From an uncultured Pseudomonadota bacterium (GTDB lineage Bacteria > Myxococcota_A > UBA796 > SXON01), in NCBI GenBank assembly GCA_903875225.1, contig CAIQVJ010000118.1, positions 1 to 64,000 of the forward strand: a DNA stretch of 64,000 nt. Direction: 5' to 3'. The notes under the pieces were generated by a model, which ran no database searches, had not been told where the DNA came from, and saw only the letters and a program-made list of their open reading frames with translations. The stretch's first letter is position 1. The number at the start of each line of letters is the position of its first letter. The position numbers and the translations under genes were made by a program. This document shows, piece by piece, positions 33,366 through 41,439 of this stretch.

Positions 33366-33782
33366 TCACTCGACCGGGAAGCCTGCGGCCTTCCAGGCGC
33401 TGGTGCCGCCGGTCACGTTCACCGGGTGCAGACCCTTTGCGGCCAGCGTGGTGCTCGCGGCTGCGGAGCGCCCGCCACCCTGGCAGATCACGTAGACCTC
33501 CGCGGCTGCGGTACCGAACTCGCTGAGGCGGGCCTGCAGCTGATCGATGGGTACGTTCCTGGCCCCGGGCACGTGGCCTCCGGCGAATTCCTCGGGTGAG
33601 CGCACGTCCACGAGCAGCGGCACGGCGTGGCGGTCGAGGTCCGCCTTGAGCGTGGCCACGTCTACGTTTCGAACCGTGGCGGCGGGTTGGGCTTCTGATG
33701 GCGTGGAGGCCGTCGGGCCGGCGGACGAGCCGCCGGAGCACGCGCCGAGGAGGAGCAGGGAGCAGAACAGGAAACGCATCAT
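33366..33782 (-). CDS. Rhodanese-like lipoprotein
   Basis: 138 aa. Signal peptide with lipobox LGAC, then a Ser/Thr linker and a rhodanese domain (about 38-138). The active-site loop is intact: YVICQGGGRSA, with the catalytic Cys near residue 100. Sulfurtransferase at the membrane surface, carrying a persulfide. Convergent with the DUF2892 gene and divergent from the sigma-54 activator. TAGGGT 5 nt before its ATG; no Shine-Dalgarno. Confidence 0.9.
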   Translation of the reverse strand: MMRFLFCSLLLLGACSGGSSAGPTASTPSEAQPAATVRNVDVATLKADLDRHAVPLLVDVRSPEEFAGGHVPGARNVPIDQLQARLSEFGTAAAEVYVICQGGGRSAAASTTLAAKGLHPVNVTGGTSAWKAAGFPVE

Positions 33783-33787
33783 GGGTG

Positions 33788-33793
33788 ACCCTA
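33788..33793 (-). promoter_or_regulatory. -10-like box for rhodanese gene
   Basis: TAGGGT (minus strand), 5 nt before the ATG at 33782. Confidence 0.35.
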
Positions 33794-33928
33794 CACTGTG
33801 GGTTCAACATATGCACGTTGCGGCATTGCGCAGCGCCCCTCGACTGGCCGCGGCGGCTCCCGTCCCGGCGTGCGGCCAGGCATGCGGTTAACGGGGAGTC
33901 CGGTCTACGGTGACCCCCAGGAGTCGAC

Positions 33929-35329
33929 GTGATCCACCCCCCCGACGAGGGCTGCCCGACGGAGCCCGAGCCTCCCGGCCTGGGTTCCCTGGAGGCGGTG
34001 TTCGAGGCGCTCGGGCGCGTTCTCGTGGTGCTCGACGCCGACCTTCGGATCATCCGGGCGAGCCGCACGCTGGACACCCTGGCCTGCGCCGGGGCCGCCG
34101 AGCGTGTGATCGGACGCAGGGCCGAGGAGCTGCTCGGGGCGGGGCTGTTCAGCCCGGAGGAGCCGATCGGCGAGGCGCTCGCACGAGGGCGCCGGGAGGA
34201 GGGGCGCCGCGCGGTGCTGCAGTGCGCAGATTCGGAGCGCCTGGTCTCTGTGACCGCGGCCCCGCTCCCCGAGCACGTCCGGGCACATTGCGACCCGAGG
34301 GCGCGCTTCCTCGTGGTGCTGCGCCCCGCCGAGGAAGAGGACGTGGCTGCCGCCATCGCAGCGGCCCCCGGCCCCCTCGCACGCTCTCCCGCCATGCTGC
34401 GGGTGGTTGCGCTGCTGGACTCGCTCCACCGGAGCGATGTGCCCGTCCTCATCACGGGAGAGAGCGGGACGGGGAAGGAGGTGGTGGCGCGCGCGTTGCA
34501 CGCCCGGTCCTGCCGAGCCTCGGGGCCCTTCATGGCGGTGAACGTCGGCGCGCTCCCCGCGGATCTCCTGGAGACCGAGCTCTTCGGCCATGTTCGTGGC
34601 GCCTTCACCGGCGCAGTGAGGGACCGCGTCGGCCGGTTCGAGCTTGCGCACCACGGCACCATCCTGCTCGATGAGATCGGCGAGATGCCGCTCCCGCTAC
34701 AGGTCAAGCTCCTGCGCGTGCTGCAGGACGGCGTGTACGAGCGAGTGGGCGAGAGCACTCCACGCCGCCTGGAGGCCCGTGTCGTCGCCGCGACGAACGT
34801 GGATCTCAAGGCTGCGATCACGCGCGGCACGTTCCGCGAAGACCTCTACTATCGGCTCTGCGTCGTCCCGATCCACATTCCGCCGCTGCGGGAGCGCCCG
34901 GAGGACGTCGCGCCGCTCGCCCACCAGCTTGTCGCGCGCATCGGGCAGCGAGACGGGCGAGCGCTGCGCCTCTCGCCGGACACCGTGCGGGTGCTCGAGC
35001 GGCTGCCGTGGCCCGGGAACGTGCGGGAGCTGGAGAACGCCCTGCAGTACGCCAGCGTGGTGTGCCAGGGCCAGACCATCCAGGTGGAAGAGCTCCCGCC
35101 GGGCCTTGCCGAGTCCGGGAACAGCCTGCGGCGCGCGGGGGGTGGGCCCCGGCCTTCCGCCCTCCCTCCGCCGTCGCCTGTAGCGGTCACGAAGGTCGAG
35201 GGGGACGAGGCCCAGCGGATTCGCGCGGCGCTGGAGACCACGCGGTGGAACCGCGCGCGCGCGGCCACTGCGCTCGGGGTGAGCCGCACGACGCTGTGGC
35301 GGCGCATGCGTGAGCTCGGCCTGGAGTAG
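33929..35329 (+). CDS. Sigma-54-dependent activator (PAS-AAA-Fis)
   Basis: 466 aa enhancer-binding protein. N-terminal PAS-like sensor (about 20-130), no receiver domain, AAA+ domain with Walker A GESGTGKE (177-184), sigma-54 contact loop GAFTGA (224-229) and Walker B LLDEIGEM (246-253), and a C-terminal Fis-type HTH (RARAATALGVSRTTLWRRMRELGLE). GTG start with AGGAG 6 nt upstream. The only strong -24/-12 element I found is 3.2 kb downstream before the molybdoenzyme, making that its likely target. The sensed signal is unknown. Confidence 0.95.
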   Translation: MIHPPDEGCPTEPEPPGLGSLEAVFEALGRVLVVLDADLRIIRASRTLDTLACAGAAERVIGRRAEELLGAGLFSPEEPIGEALARGRREEGRRAVLQCADSERLVSVTAAPLPEHVRAHCDPRARFLVVLRPAEEEDVAAAIAAAPGPLARSPAMLRVVALLDSLHRSDVPVLITGESGTGKEVVARALHARSCRASGPFMAVNVGALPADLLETELFGHVRGAFTGAVRDRVGRFELAHHGTILLDEIGEMPLPLQVKLLRVLQDGVYERVGESTPRRLEARVVAATNVDLKAAITRGTFREDLYYRLCVVPIHIPPLRERPEDVAPLAHQLVARIGQRDGRALRLSPDTVRVLERLPWPGNVRELENALQYASVVCQGQTIQVEELPPGLAESGNSLRRAGGGPRPSALPPPSPVAVTKVEGDEAQRIRAALETTRWNRARAATALGVSRTTLWRRMRELGLE

Positions 35330-35363
35330 CCGGCCCCGGGCCGGCAGGACGATCGGGGGGCTC

Positions 35364-37007
35364 GTGTCCTGGCTGATGCTCTCGGGCCTCCTCGCCTGCG
35401 CACGCGGGGGCCCGGTCCCAGCGGCGCCCGAGGGCTGTGTGGGCTGCCACGCCGATCCGCCCCCAGGCGCTCACGCGGTGGTGCCCTGCACGAGCTGTCA
35501 CCTCGGCGACGGGAAGGCCTCGACCCGGGAGTCCGCGCACCGGGGCATGGAACCGGAGGCGGGGGCGCTCGACACGGTGGACCGCACCTGTGGCACCTGC
35601 CATCCGGGAGAAGTCGCCACCGTTCGCACCGTGCCGATGACGACCGGGCGCGGGATCGTGGGGGTGGACCGGTTCGTGTTCGGCGAGATCCCCACGCCGG
35701 ACAGCCGCGAGACGCTCACCGAGGTCCTGGCCACGGGTACGCCGACGCCGGCCCAGGACCACCTCCGCAAGCTCTGCGCGGGTTGCCACCTCGGCACCCG
35801 GAGGGGCAACCGCGACGATGCCGTCGCCGGGGGCTCCGGGTGCGGGGCATGCCACGCGGGGCCGGCCCTCGGCGGTCATTCCACGGTCGACGTTGCGGTG
35901 GCCGATGCCCGGTGCCAGGGTTGCCACAGTCGGTCGGCCAGGATCTCCTTGACCTACGCTGGGCTCGCCGAAGCAGGGACTGTCCCGGCGGGCACGCTTC
36001 CGGACGGGCGCGCCGTGTTCCATGTGGAACCCGATCTCCACGCCGCCTCCGGCCTCGGGTGCATCGACTGTCACGGCGTCACCGACCTGATGGGCGACGG
36101 CACCTCCCGCGCCCACGAGGAGGAGCAGGTCGAGGTGCGCTGCGAGAGTTGCCACATGCCGGTCCCGGCGCGGTGGGGCGACGTGCACGACGCGGTCGCC
36201 CGGCGACTCGGCCGTGTCCGTCTGGACGACGACGTCGTCGCCACGGCCACGCGCGGGACCCCGCTGTGGAACGTGGTGCGTCTCGATGGCATCTGGCGGC
36301 TCACCGGCAAGCTCGACGGACGCCGTCACGCCGTCCCAGTCGTCGGTCCGGGCCACGCCGGCGTCGGCCACGAACGGCTCACGTGCGTCGCGTGCCACGC
36401 GGCGGTGGCGCCGACATGCACCGGCTGTCACACCTCCCTCGATGCGGCCGGCAGGCAATGGGACTTCGCCCGCGCGGCGCAAACGCCCGGGGCGTGGGTC
36501 GAAGCCGGCCCGGAGGGCAGGCTCGCTCCTCCCGCGCTCGGGGTGGGTGCCGACGGGCGCATCCGCCCCGCGATCCCGGGGATGATCGCCACGATCGAGG
36601 GCTCGGGCCCATCGGACACCCCCCGCGAGATCCGGCGCTTCGCGCTCCTGGACCCCCACGCGACCCGGCGCCCGGCCCGAGCCTGTGCGGACTGCCATCG
36701 TTCCGCGGTCGCGCTCGGTCTGGGGACCGGCGCCCTCGATGTTGAAACACTCCGTTTCACGCCGGCTGTGCCGGTGGAGGGCGCGCCCGGGATGGCCCAG
36801 GATGGATGGACCTCGCTCCTGGCCGCGGCTGCGGGGGAGGGCACCCGGGTGGGCGCCCGCAGCCTGGACTCGACGGAGCAACGCCGTGTCCTCCGAGTGG
36901 GGATCTGCCTCGGGTGTCATGCCCCCAACGAGCCAGTCTGGAGTACTGCACCGCGGCCTCGGCAGTGCACGCTCCCCCAGGGCTGGTGGGACCGGCCCCG
37001 AGGGTGA
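35364..37007 (+). CDS. Dodecaheme c-type cytochrome lipoprotein
   Basis: 547 aa from the GTG at 35364. Short signal with lipobox LLAC (Cys12), then twelve CxxCH heme motifs at about 25, 42, 76, 138, 160, 184, 233, 260, 341, 352, 441 and 515. The 35310 start overlaps the activator stop and was rejected. It probably relays electrons outside the cytoplasm to or from the molybdoenzyme operon, which starts 150 bp downstream. No close characterised family is recognised. The two large gaps between motifs (residues 264-341 and 356-441) could hold extra domains. Confidence 0.9.
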   Translation: MSWLMLSGLLACARGGPVPAAPEGCVGCHADPPPGAHAVVPCTSCHLGDGKASTRESAHRGMEPEAGALDTVDRTCGTCHPGEVATVRTVPMTTGRGIVGVDRFVFGEIPTPDSRETLTEVLATGTPTPAQDHLRKLCAGCHLGTRRGNRDDAVAGGSGCGACHAGPALGGHSTVDVAVADARCQGCHSRSARISLTYAGLAEAGTVPAGTLPDGRAVFHVEPDLHAASGLGCIDCHGVTDLMGDGTSRAHEEEQVEVRCESCHMPVPARWGDVHDAVARRLGRVRLDDDVVATATRGTPLWNVVRLDGIWRLTGKLDGRRHAVPVVGPGHAGVGHERLTCVACHAAVAPTCTGCHTSLDAAGRQWDFARAAQTPGAWVEAGPEGRLAPPALGVGADGRIRPAIPGMIATIEGSGPSDTPREIRRFALLDPHATRRPARACADCHRSAVALGLGTGALDVETLRFTPAVPVEGAPGMAQDGWTSLLAAAAGEGTRVGARSLDSTEQRRVLRVGICLGCHAPNEPVWSTAPRPRQCTLPQGWWDRPRG

Positions 37008-37025
37008 TCCCCGCCTGATGGCGAC

Positions 37026-37037
37026 CGAAACGTTTCG
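37026..37037. promoter_or_regulatory. Perfect palindrome upstream of sigma-54 promoter
   Basis: CGAAACGTTTCG, self-complementary, centred about 78 bp before the -24 GG. A candidate activator or regulator site. Confidence 0.45.
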
Positions 37038-37059
37038 TGTCCTGTGGAACGAGGTGTTT

Positions 37060-37080
37060 CAACCTGTAATACAAAGGTTG
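37060..37080. promoter_or_regulatory. Inverted repeat upstream of sigma-54 promoter
   Basis: CAACCT, 9-base AT-rich spacer, AGGTTG. The 3' arm ends about 29 bp before the -24 GG. A candidate operator, closer than usual for an enhancer site. Confidence 0.45.
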
Positions 37081-37107
37081 TTCGTACATTAGTGGCGTCC
37101 ACCCTTG

Positions 37108-37123
37108 CGGCACGCTCTTTGCT
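37108..37123 (+). promoter_or_regulatory. Sigma-54 (-24/-12) promoter for the molybdoenzyme operon
   Basis: GGCACG-N4-TTGCT matches the TGGCACG-N4-TTGCW consensus at every position but the first T. The invariant GG (37109-37110) and GC (37121-37122) have the right spacing. Transcription would start near 37134, before the Shine-Dalgarno at 37147. The sigma-54 activator gene lies immediately upstream of the cytochrome gene. Confidence 0.8.
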
Positions 37124-37156
37124 GCTTGTCCGTCCCCAACCTGGATGGAGCGCACC

Positions 37157-39361
37157 ATGGACCTCACCCGTCGCCAGTTCATCGCGATCGGCGGAAGCTC
37201 CGCCGCGAGCGCTGCCCTCGGCTCCGGCCTGACCACCCGGTTCTGGGGGGCCGACCCGGATCCCGTCCACGATCCCCGTACGGACGGGGATCAGGTGATC
37301 CCGACGTTCTGCGAGATGTGTTTCTGGAAGTGCGGCGTGCTCGCGCACGTGAAGGACGGGCGGGTCACGAAGCTCGTCGGCAACCCGGCCCACCCGCTCT
37401 CCCGAGGGCGCCTGTGCCCGCGCGGCACGGGCGGGACCGGCCTGCTCTACGATCCCGACCGGCTCAAGAAGCCGATGATCCGACGTGGTGAACGCGGCGA
37501 GGAGCACTTCGAGGAGGTGTCGTGGGACACCGCCCTCGACTACATCGCCGGGAAGATGACCGCGCTCAAGGAGGCCCACGGGCCCGAGGCCCTGGCGTTC
37601 TTCAACCACGGGTACGGCGCCTCGTTCTTCAAGACCCTCATCGGGGCCTACGGCTCGTCCAGCATCGGGGCCCCGTCCTACGCCCAGTGCCGTGGCTCCC
37701 GCGACGTCGCGTTCCAGCTCACGTTCGGCGCCCCCGTCGGCAGCCCCGAGTACCTCGACATCGAGAACACCCGGGTGCTCACGCTGATCGGCTCCCACCT
37801 CGGCGAGAACATGCACAACACCCAGGTGCAGGACCTCGCGCGCATGATCGACCGGGGCGGGGAGATCATCGTCGTCGACCCGCGGTTCTCCACTGCGGCA
37901 GGGAAGGCCCGCTACTGGTTGCCGATCAAGCCGGGCACCGACATCGCGCTGCTGCTCGCCTGGGCCCACGTCATCGTCCGCGACGGGCTCTACGACCACG
38001 CGTTCGTCGAGTCCAGCACGGTCGGCTTCGAGGAGCTCAGGGCCCACCTCGCCGACAAGACCCCCGAATGGGCATGGGCCCGCACCAGCATCGCACCCGA
38101 GCGCATCGTCGAGACCGCTCACTTCATGGCGGGCGCCCGTCCCGCCTCGCTGGTCCACCCCGGTCGTCACACGGCCTGGACCGGCGAAGACACCCAGCGC
38201 GGGCGCGCCATCGCGATCCTCAACGCGCTGCTGGGCACCTGGGGCCGCGCCGGCGGCTTCTTCCTGCCTGCGAAGATGAAGGTGCCCGGCTACCCGGTGC
38301 CCGACGCGCCCAAACCCTCGCGCCATGCGCCCGATACACCGAAAGGCGCCGTGTTCCCGTTCATGGATGAAGGGCTCGCCCACGGTCTGCGGGACGCGAG
38401 CATCCCGGGTACTGCTGAGTTCGACATCAAGGGGTGGTTCGTCTACGGCACGAACCTCATCCAGTCGCTGCCAGAGCAGAAGAAGACCATCGAGGCCATC
38501 CAGCACCTCGACTTCCTCGTCGCCATCGACGTGCTCCCGAGCGAGATCACCGGATGGGCCGACGTGGTGCTGCCCGAGTCGACCTTCCTCGAGCGCTGGG
38601 ACGATCTCGCGATCACCCCGTGGAGGGAGCCATTCGTGGCCGTCCGGCAGGAGGTGGTGCCGCCGATGTACGACAGCCGTCCGGGCTGGTGGATCGCGAA
38701 AGAGCTCGCAAACCGCCTTGGTCTGGAGGCCTTCTTCCCGTGGGAGTCCGCAGAGGCGATGGTCCGCCACCGTCTCGAGGCCGGCAAGATCGACGTCGCC
38801 GCCATGCTCGCCACCGGGGTCGCGGGCGGCAGGCGTGCGGTCGTCACGGTCGAGGAGGGCGCCACCCCCGCCTTCGGCACGCCATCGGGAAAAGTGGAGC
38901 TCTACAGCCAGCAGATGGCAGATGCCGGGCTGCCGCCCCTGCCGGTCTACACCGAGCCGGAAGCACCCTCCGCCGATGAGTTCCACCTGCTGTTCGGCCG
39001 CACGCCGACGCACACCTTCGGGCGCACCACCAACAACCGCTTCCTCTCGGAGATCTACGATGAGAACGAGCTGTGGGTGAACGCGCGCATCGCGCGTGAG
39101 CAGGGCTGGAAGGCCGGCGACCGCGTCGTGCTCGTCAGTCAGGACGGCGGGCGATGCGCGCCGATCCGGGTGAAGCCCACCGAGCGCATCCGACCGGACT
39201 GCGTCTACATGGTCCATGGGTACGGACACACGAGCCGCGAGCTCAACTTCGCGAAGGGCCGCGGGGCCGACGACAGCCAGCTCGTGACCCGCGTGAAGGT
39301 CGACCCCGTGATGGGTGGCACCGGAATGAACGTCAACTTCGTCCGCGTCGAGCGGGCGTAG
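37157..39361 (+). CDS. Psr/Phs-like molybdopterin oxidoreductase, catalytic subunit
   Basis: 734 aa. Twin-arginine signal LTRRQFIAIGG at the start. The 4Fe-4S site is CX2CX3CX27C (Cys52, 55, 59, 87), and Cys179 in SYAQCRGSR is the likely molybdenum ligand, typical of polysulfide/thiosulfate reductase-type DMSO-family enzymes. It reduces or oxidises a sulfur (or arsenic/selenium) compound in the periplasm with a bis-MGD cofactor. The ATG at 37157 has GGAG 6 nt upstream and is preferred to 37145. First gene of the sigma-54 operon with the Fe-S and NrfD subunits. Confidence 0.9.
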   Translation: MDLTRRQFIAIGGSSAASAALGSGLTTRFWGADPDPVHDPRTDGDQVIPTFCEMCFWKCGVLAHVKDGRVTKLVGNPAHPLSRGRLCPRGTGGTGLLYDPDRLKKPMIRRGERGEEHFEEVSWDTALDYIAGKMTALKEAHGPEALAFFNHGYGASFFKTLIGAYGSSSIGAPSYAQCRGSRDVAFQLTFGAPVGSPEYLDIENTRVLTLIGSHLGENMHNTQVQDLARMIDRGGEIIVVDPRFSTAAGKARYWLPIKPGTDIALLLAWAHVIVRDGLYDHAFVESSTVGFEELRAHLADKTPEWAWARTSIAPERIVETAHFMAGARPASLVHPGRHTAWTGEDTQRGRAIAILNALLGTWGRAGGFFLPAKMKVPGYPVPDAPKPSRHAPDTPKGAVFPFMDEGLAHGLRDASIPGTAEFDIKGWFVYGTNLIQSLPEQKKTIEAIQHLDFLVAIDVLPSEITGWADVVLPESTFLERWDDLAITPWREPFVAVRQEVVPPMYDSRPGWWIAKELANRLGLEAFFPWESAEAMVRHRLEAGKIDVAAMLATGVAGGRRAVVTVEEGATPAFGTPSGKVELYSQQMADAGLPPLPVYTEPEAPSADEFHLLFGRTPTHTFGRTTNNRFLSEIYDENELWVNARIAREQGWKAGDRVVLVSQDGGRCAPIRVKPTERIRPDCVYMVHGYGHTSRELNFAKGRGADDSQLVTRVKVDPVMGGTGMNVNFVRVERA

Positions 39362-39370
39362 GGAGTGGCC

Positions 39371-39913
39371 ATGACCAGCAAGAGGTATGCGATGGTGGTG
39401 GACACGCGACTCTGCGTGGCCTGCAAGGCCTGCGTGCTCGCCTGCAAGGCCGAGAACGACGTGCCCGAGGGCTATTGCCGCGACTGGCTCGTGGAGGAGG
39501 TGCGCGGACGGTTCCCCGACCTGCGGGCCGAGAACCGCTCCGAGCGGTGCAACCACTGTACCAACGCTCCGTGCGTCGGGGTGTGCCCGACCGGCGCCTC
39601 CCACATCGCGGAGGGTGGTGTCGTGCTGGTCACCGCGGCGAAGTGCACCGGCTGCAAGGCCTGCATGGCCGCCTGCCCGTACGACGCCCGGTACGTCACG
39701 CCCGACGGCTACGTCGACAAGTGCACCTTCTGCCTCCACCGGGTGCAGCGCGGCGAGGAGCCCGCCTGCGTGGCTGTCTGCCCCACCCACACGCTGCACT
39801 TCGGCGACCTGGACGACCGGGAATCGGGTGTCTCGCGTCTGCTGACCGAGCGCGACTTCAAGGTGAACCACCCCGAGTCGGGTGCCGAGCCGAACGTCTT
39901 CTTCCTGACCTAG
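39371..39913 (+). CDS. 4Fe-4S electron-transfer subunit (PsrB/PhsB-like)
   Basis: 180 aa. Four ferredoxin cluster sites: CVACKACVLAC (near 15-25), CNHCTNAPCVGVCP (near 63), CTGCKACMAACP (near 95) and CTFCLHRVQRGEEPACVAVCP (near 120). It links the molybdoenzyme to the membrane subunit. No Tat signal of its own, so it is probably exported with the catalytic subunit. GGGAG 5 nt before the ATG. Confidence 0.94.
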   Translation: MTSKRYAMVVDTRLCVACKACVLACKAENDVPEGYCRDWLVEEVRGRFPDLRAENRSERCNHCTNAPCVGVCPTGASHIAEGGVVLVTAAKCTGCKACMAACPYDARYVTPDGYVDKCTFCLHRVQRGEEPACVAVCPTHTLHFGDLDDRESGVSRLLTERDFKVNHPESGAEPNVFFLT

Positions 39914-39925
39914 AACGGAGCCCCC

Positions 39926-40885
39926 ATGGAACCCGTCGAGATCGATTCTGGCCGCCACAACCCGGGCGTCGACCCGGGCCTGCACATCTGGGGCTGGGAG
40001 ATCCCGGTCTACCTGTTTCTCGGCGGGCTCGTCGCCGGGCTGATGGTGATCACCGCCATGGCCGAGCTTCGAGGTGGGAGGCCGCGGTCGCCGATCCTGC
40101 GGATGGCGCCGTTTGGCGCGCTCGTGCTGCTCTCGCTCGGGATGGGCGCCTTGTTCCTCGACCTCGGGCACAAGCTCTACGTCTGGCGGTTCTACATGGC
40201 GTTCCGGCCCACGTCGCCGATGAGCTGGGGATCGTGGATCCTGGTCCTCGTCTACCCCGTCGGGATCCTGCACGGCCTGGGCTCGATCTCGGACACCGCG
40301 CGGGCGTCCGCGCGGCGGCGGCTCGGCAGGGTCGGAGGCTGGATCGTGGGCGGGGCGACCTTCGCTGATCGCGTCCGGGCGCCCATCCTCTGGCTCAGCC
40401 TCGTGCTCGGCGCCGGGCTCGGCGTCTACACCGGGCTGCTGCTCGGCACCACCCCCGCCCGGATGCTCTGGAACAGCGCCGTCCTCGGCCCCCTGTTCCT
40501 CGTCTCGGGGCTCTCGACCGGAGCGGCGCTCCTGCTGCTCTTTCCGATGGACGACGGGGAGCGCCACCAGTTGGCCCGCTTCGACGCGGTCGCCATCCTC
40601 GCGGAGATGAGCGTTCTGGGGCTGTACCTGGTCGGCCTCGGCAGCGGAGGGGCGCCCCAGCGCGCCGCCGCCGCCACGCTCCTCGGGGGCGCCTGGACGG
40701 CGCCGTTCTGGGGCCTCGTGATCGTTCTGGGCCTCGTCACGCCGCTGGCGTTGGAGACGATCGAGCAGCGCCTCGGTCGTCCGTTCACCCGCCTGGCGCC
40801 GATGCTTGTGCTCATCGGCGGATTCTCGCTCCGCGCGATCCTGGTCGCGGCGGGGCAGGACACCTCGTTCAGACTCTTCCCATGA
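39926..40885 (+). CDS. NrfD/PsrC-type quinone-interacting membrane subunit
   Basis: 319 aa with about eight to nine transmembrane helices. It begins with a polar tail, then PGLHIWGWEIPVYLFLGGLVAGLMVI, the family's first helix with a quinone-site Trp/Glu/Tyr. Exchanges electrons between the quinone pool and the Fe-S subunit, completing a Psr/Phs-like three-subunit complex. GGAG 8 nt upstream; its stop overlaps the first ATG of the next frame. Confidence 0.92.
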   Translation: MEPVEIDSGRHNPGVDPGLHIWGWEIPVYLFLGGLVAGLMVITAMAELRGGRPRSPILRMAPFGALVLLSLGMGALFLDLGHKLYVWRFYMAFRPTSPMSWGSWILVLVYPVGILHGLGSISDTARASARRRLGRVGGWIVGGATFADRVRAPILWLSLVLGAGLGVYTGLLLGTTPARMLWNSAVLGPLFLVSGLSTGAALLLLFPMDDGERHQLARFDAVAILAEMSVLGLYLVGLGSGGAPQRAAAATLLGGAWTAPFWGLVIVLGLVTPLALETIEQRLGRPFTRLAPMLVLIGGFSLRAILVAAGQDTSFRLFP

Positions 40886-40899
40886 ACCCCGGAGGCTCC

Positions 40900-41439
40900 A
40901 TGTCCCCGCTCGACTCGAAGGTCCCCCGCCCGCCGGCGGCCTTCTGGAACCCGTACGTCGCCGGCGTCGCGCTCGGCCTCGTGCTCACCGCCACGTTCCT
41001 CGTGATGGGGTTCGGGCTCGGTGGCTCGGGCGCCGCCAACCGCATCGCGATCGGCGCCGCGCACGTGGTCGCCCCGGCCACCGTGGAGGCGAACGGCTAC
41101 TTCGGCTCCTTCGTGGGCCCCGGCACCCGCATCCTCGACGATTGGCTGGTGTTCGAGGTGCTCGGCATGTTCCTCGGAGGGTCCATCGCCGCATATTCCG
41201 CGGGCCGCATGCACCTGCACGTGGGCAGCACGCAGGGTATCGGCACCGCGACCCGTCTCGCCTACTCCCTCGGAGGAGGCATCCTCATGGGCGTTGCCGC
41301 CCGGCTGGCGCGTGGCTGCACCTCCGGGCAGGCGCTCACCGGCGGCTCCGTCCTCTCCCTCGGGAGCTGGGTCTTCATGTTCGCAGTGTTCGCTGGCGGC
41401 TACCTCGTGGCACCGCTGGTGAGGAGGCAATGGCGATGA
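40900..41439 (+). CDS. YeeE/YedE sulfur transporter, first half
   Basis: 179 aa, about four to five transmembrane segments. RLARGCTSGQALTGGSVLSLGSWVFM is the conserved Cys motif of YeeE/YedE (TsuA, PmpA-like) thiosulfate/sulfur transport proteins. Full-length YeeE is about 350 aa; here it is split, with the second half next. The ATG at 40900 has GGAGG 4 nt upstream; an upstream ATG at 40882 overlaps the NrfD stop. Confidence 0.9.
   Translation: MSPLDSKVPRPPAAFWNPYVAGVALGLVLTATFLVMGFGLGGSGAANRIAIGAAHVVAPATVEANGYFGSFVGPGTRILDDWLVFEVLGMFLGGSIAAYSAGRMHLHVGSTQGIGTATRLAYSLGGGILMGVAARLARGCTSGQALTGGSVLSLGSWVFMFAVFAGGYLVAPLVRRQWR

Noticed and set aside
37093..37108. TGGCGTCCACCCTTGC as a second sigma-54 site
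   Set aside because: Spacing between GG and GC is one base too long; the site 15 bp downstream is correct.
36917..40567. A 1216-residue open frame antisense to the molybdoenzyme operon
   Set aside because: Shadow of the strongly coding plus-strand genes; composition is Arg/Val/Glu-rich without motifs.
40882..40899. ATG at 40882 as start of the YeeE first half
   Set aside because: The ATG at 40900 has a GGAGG at good distance.
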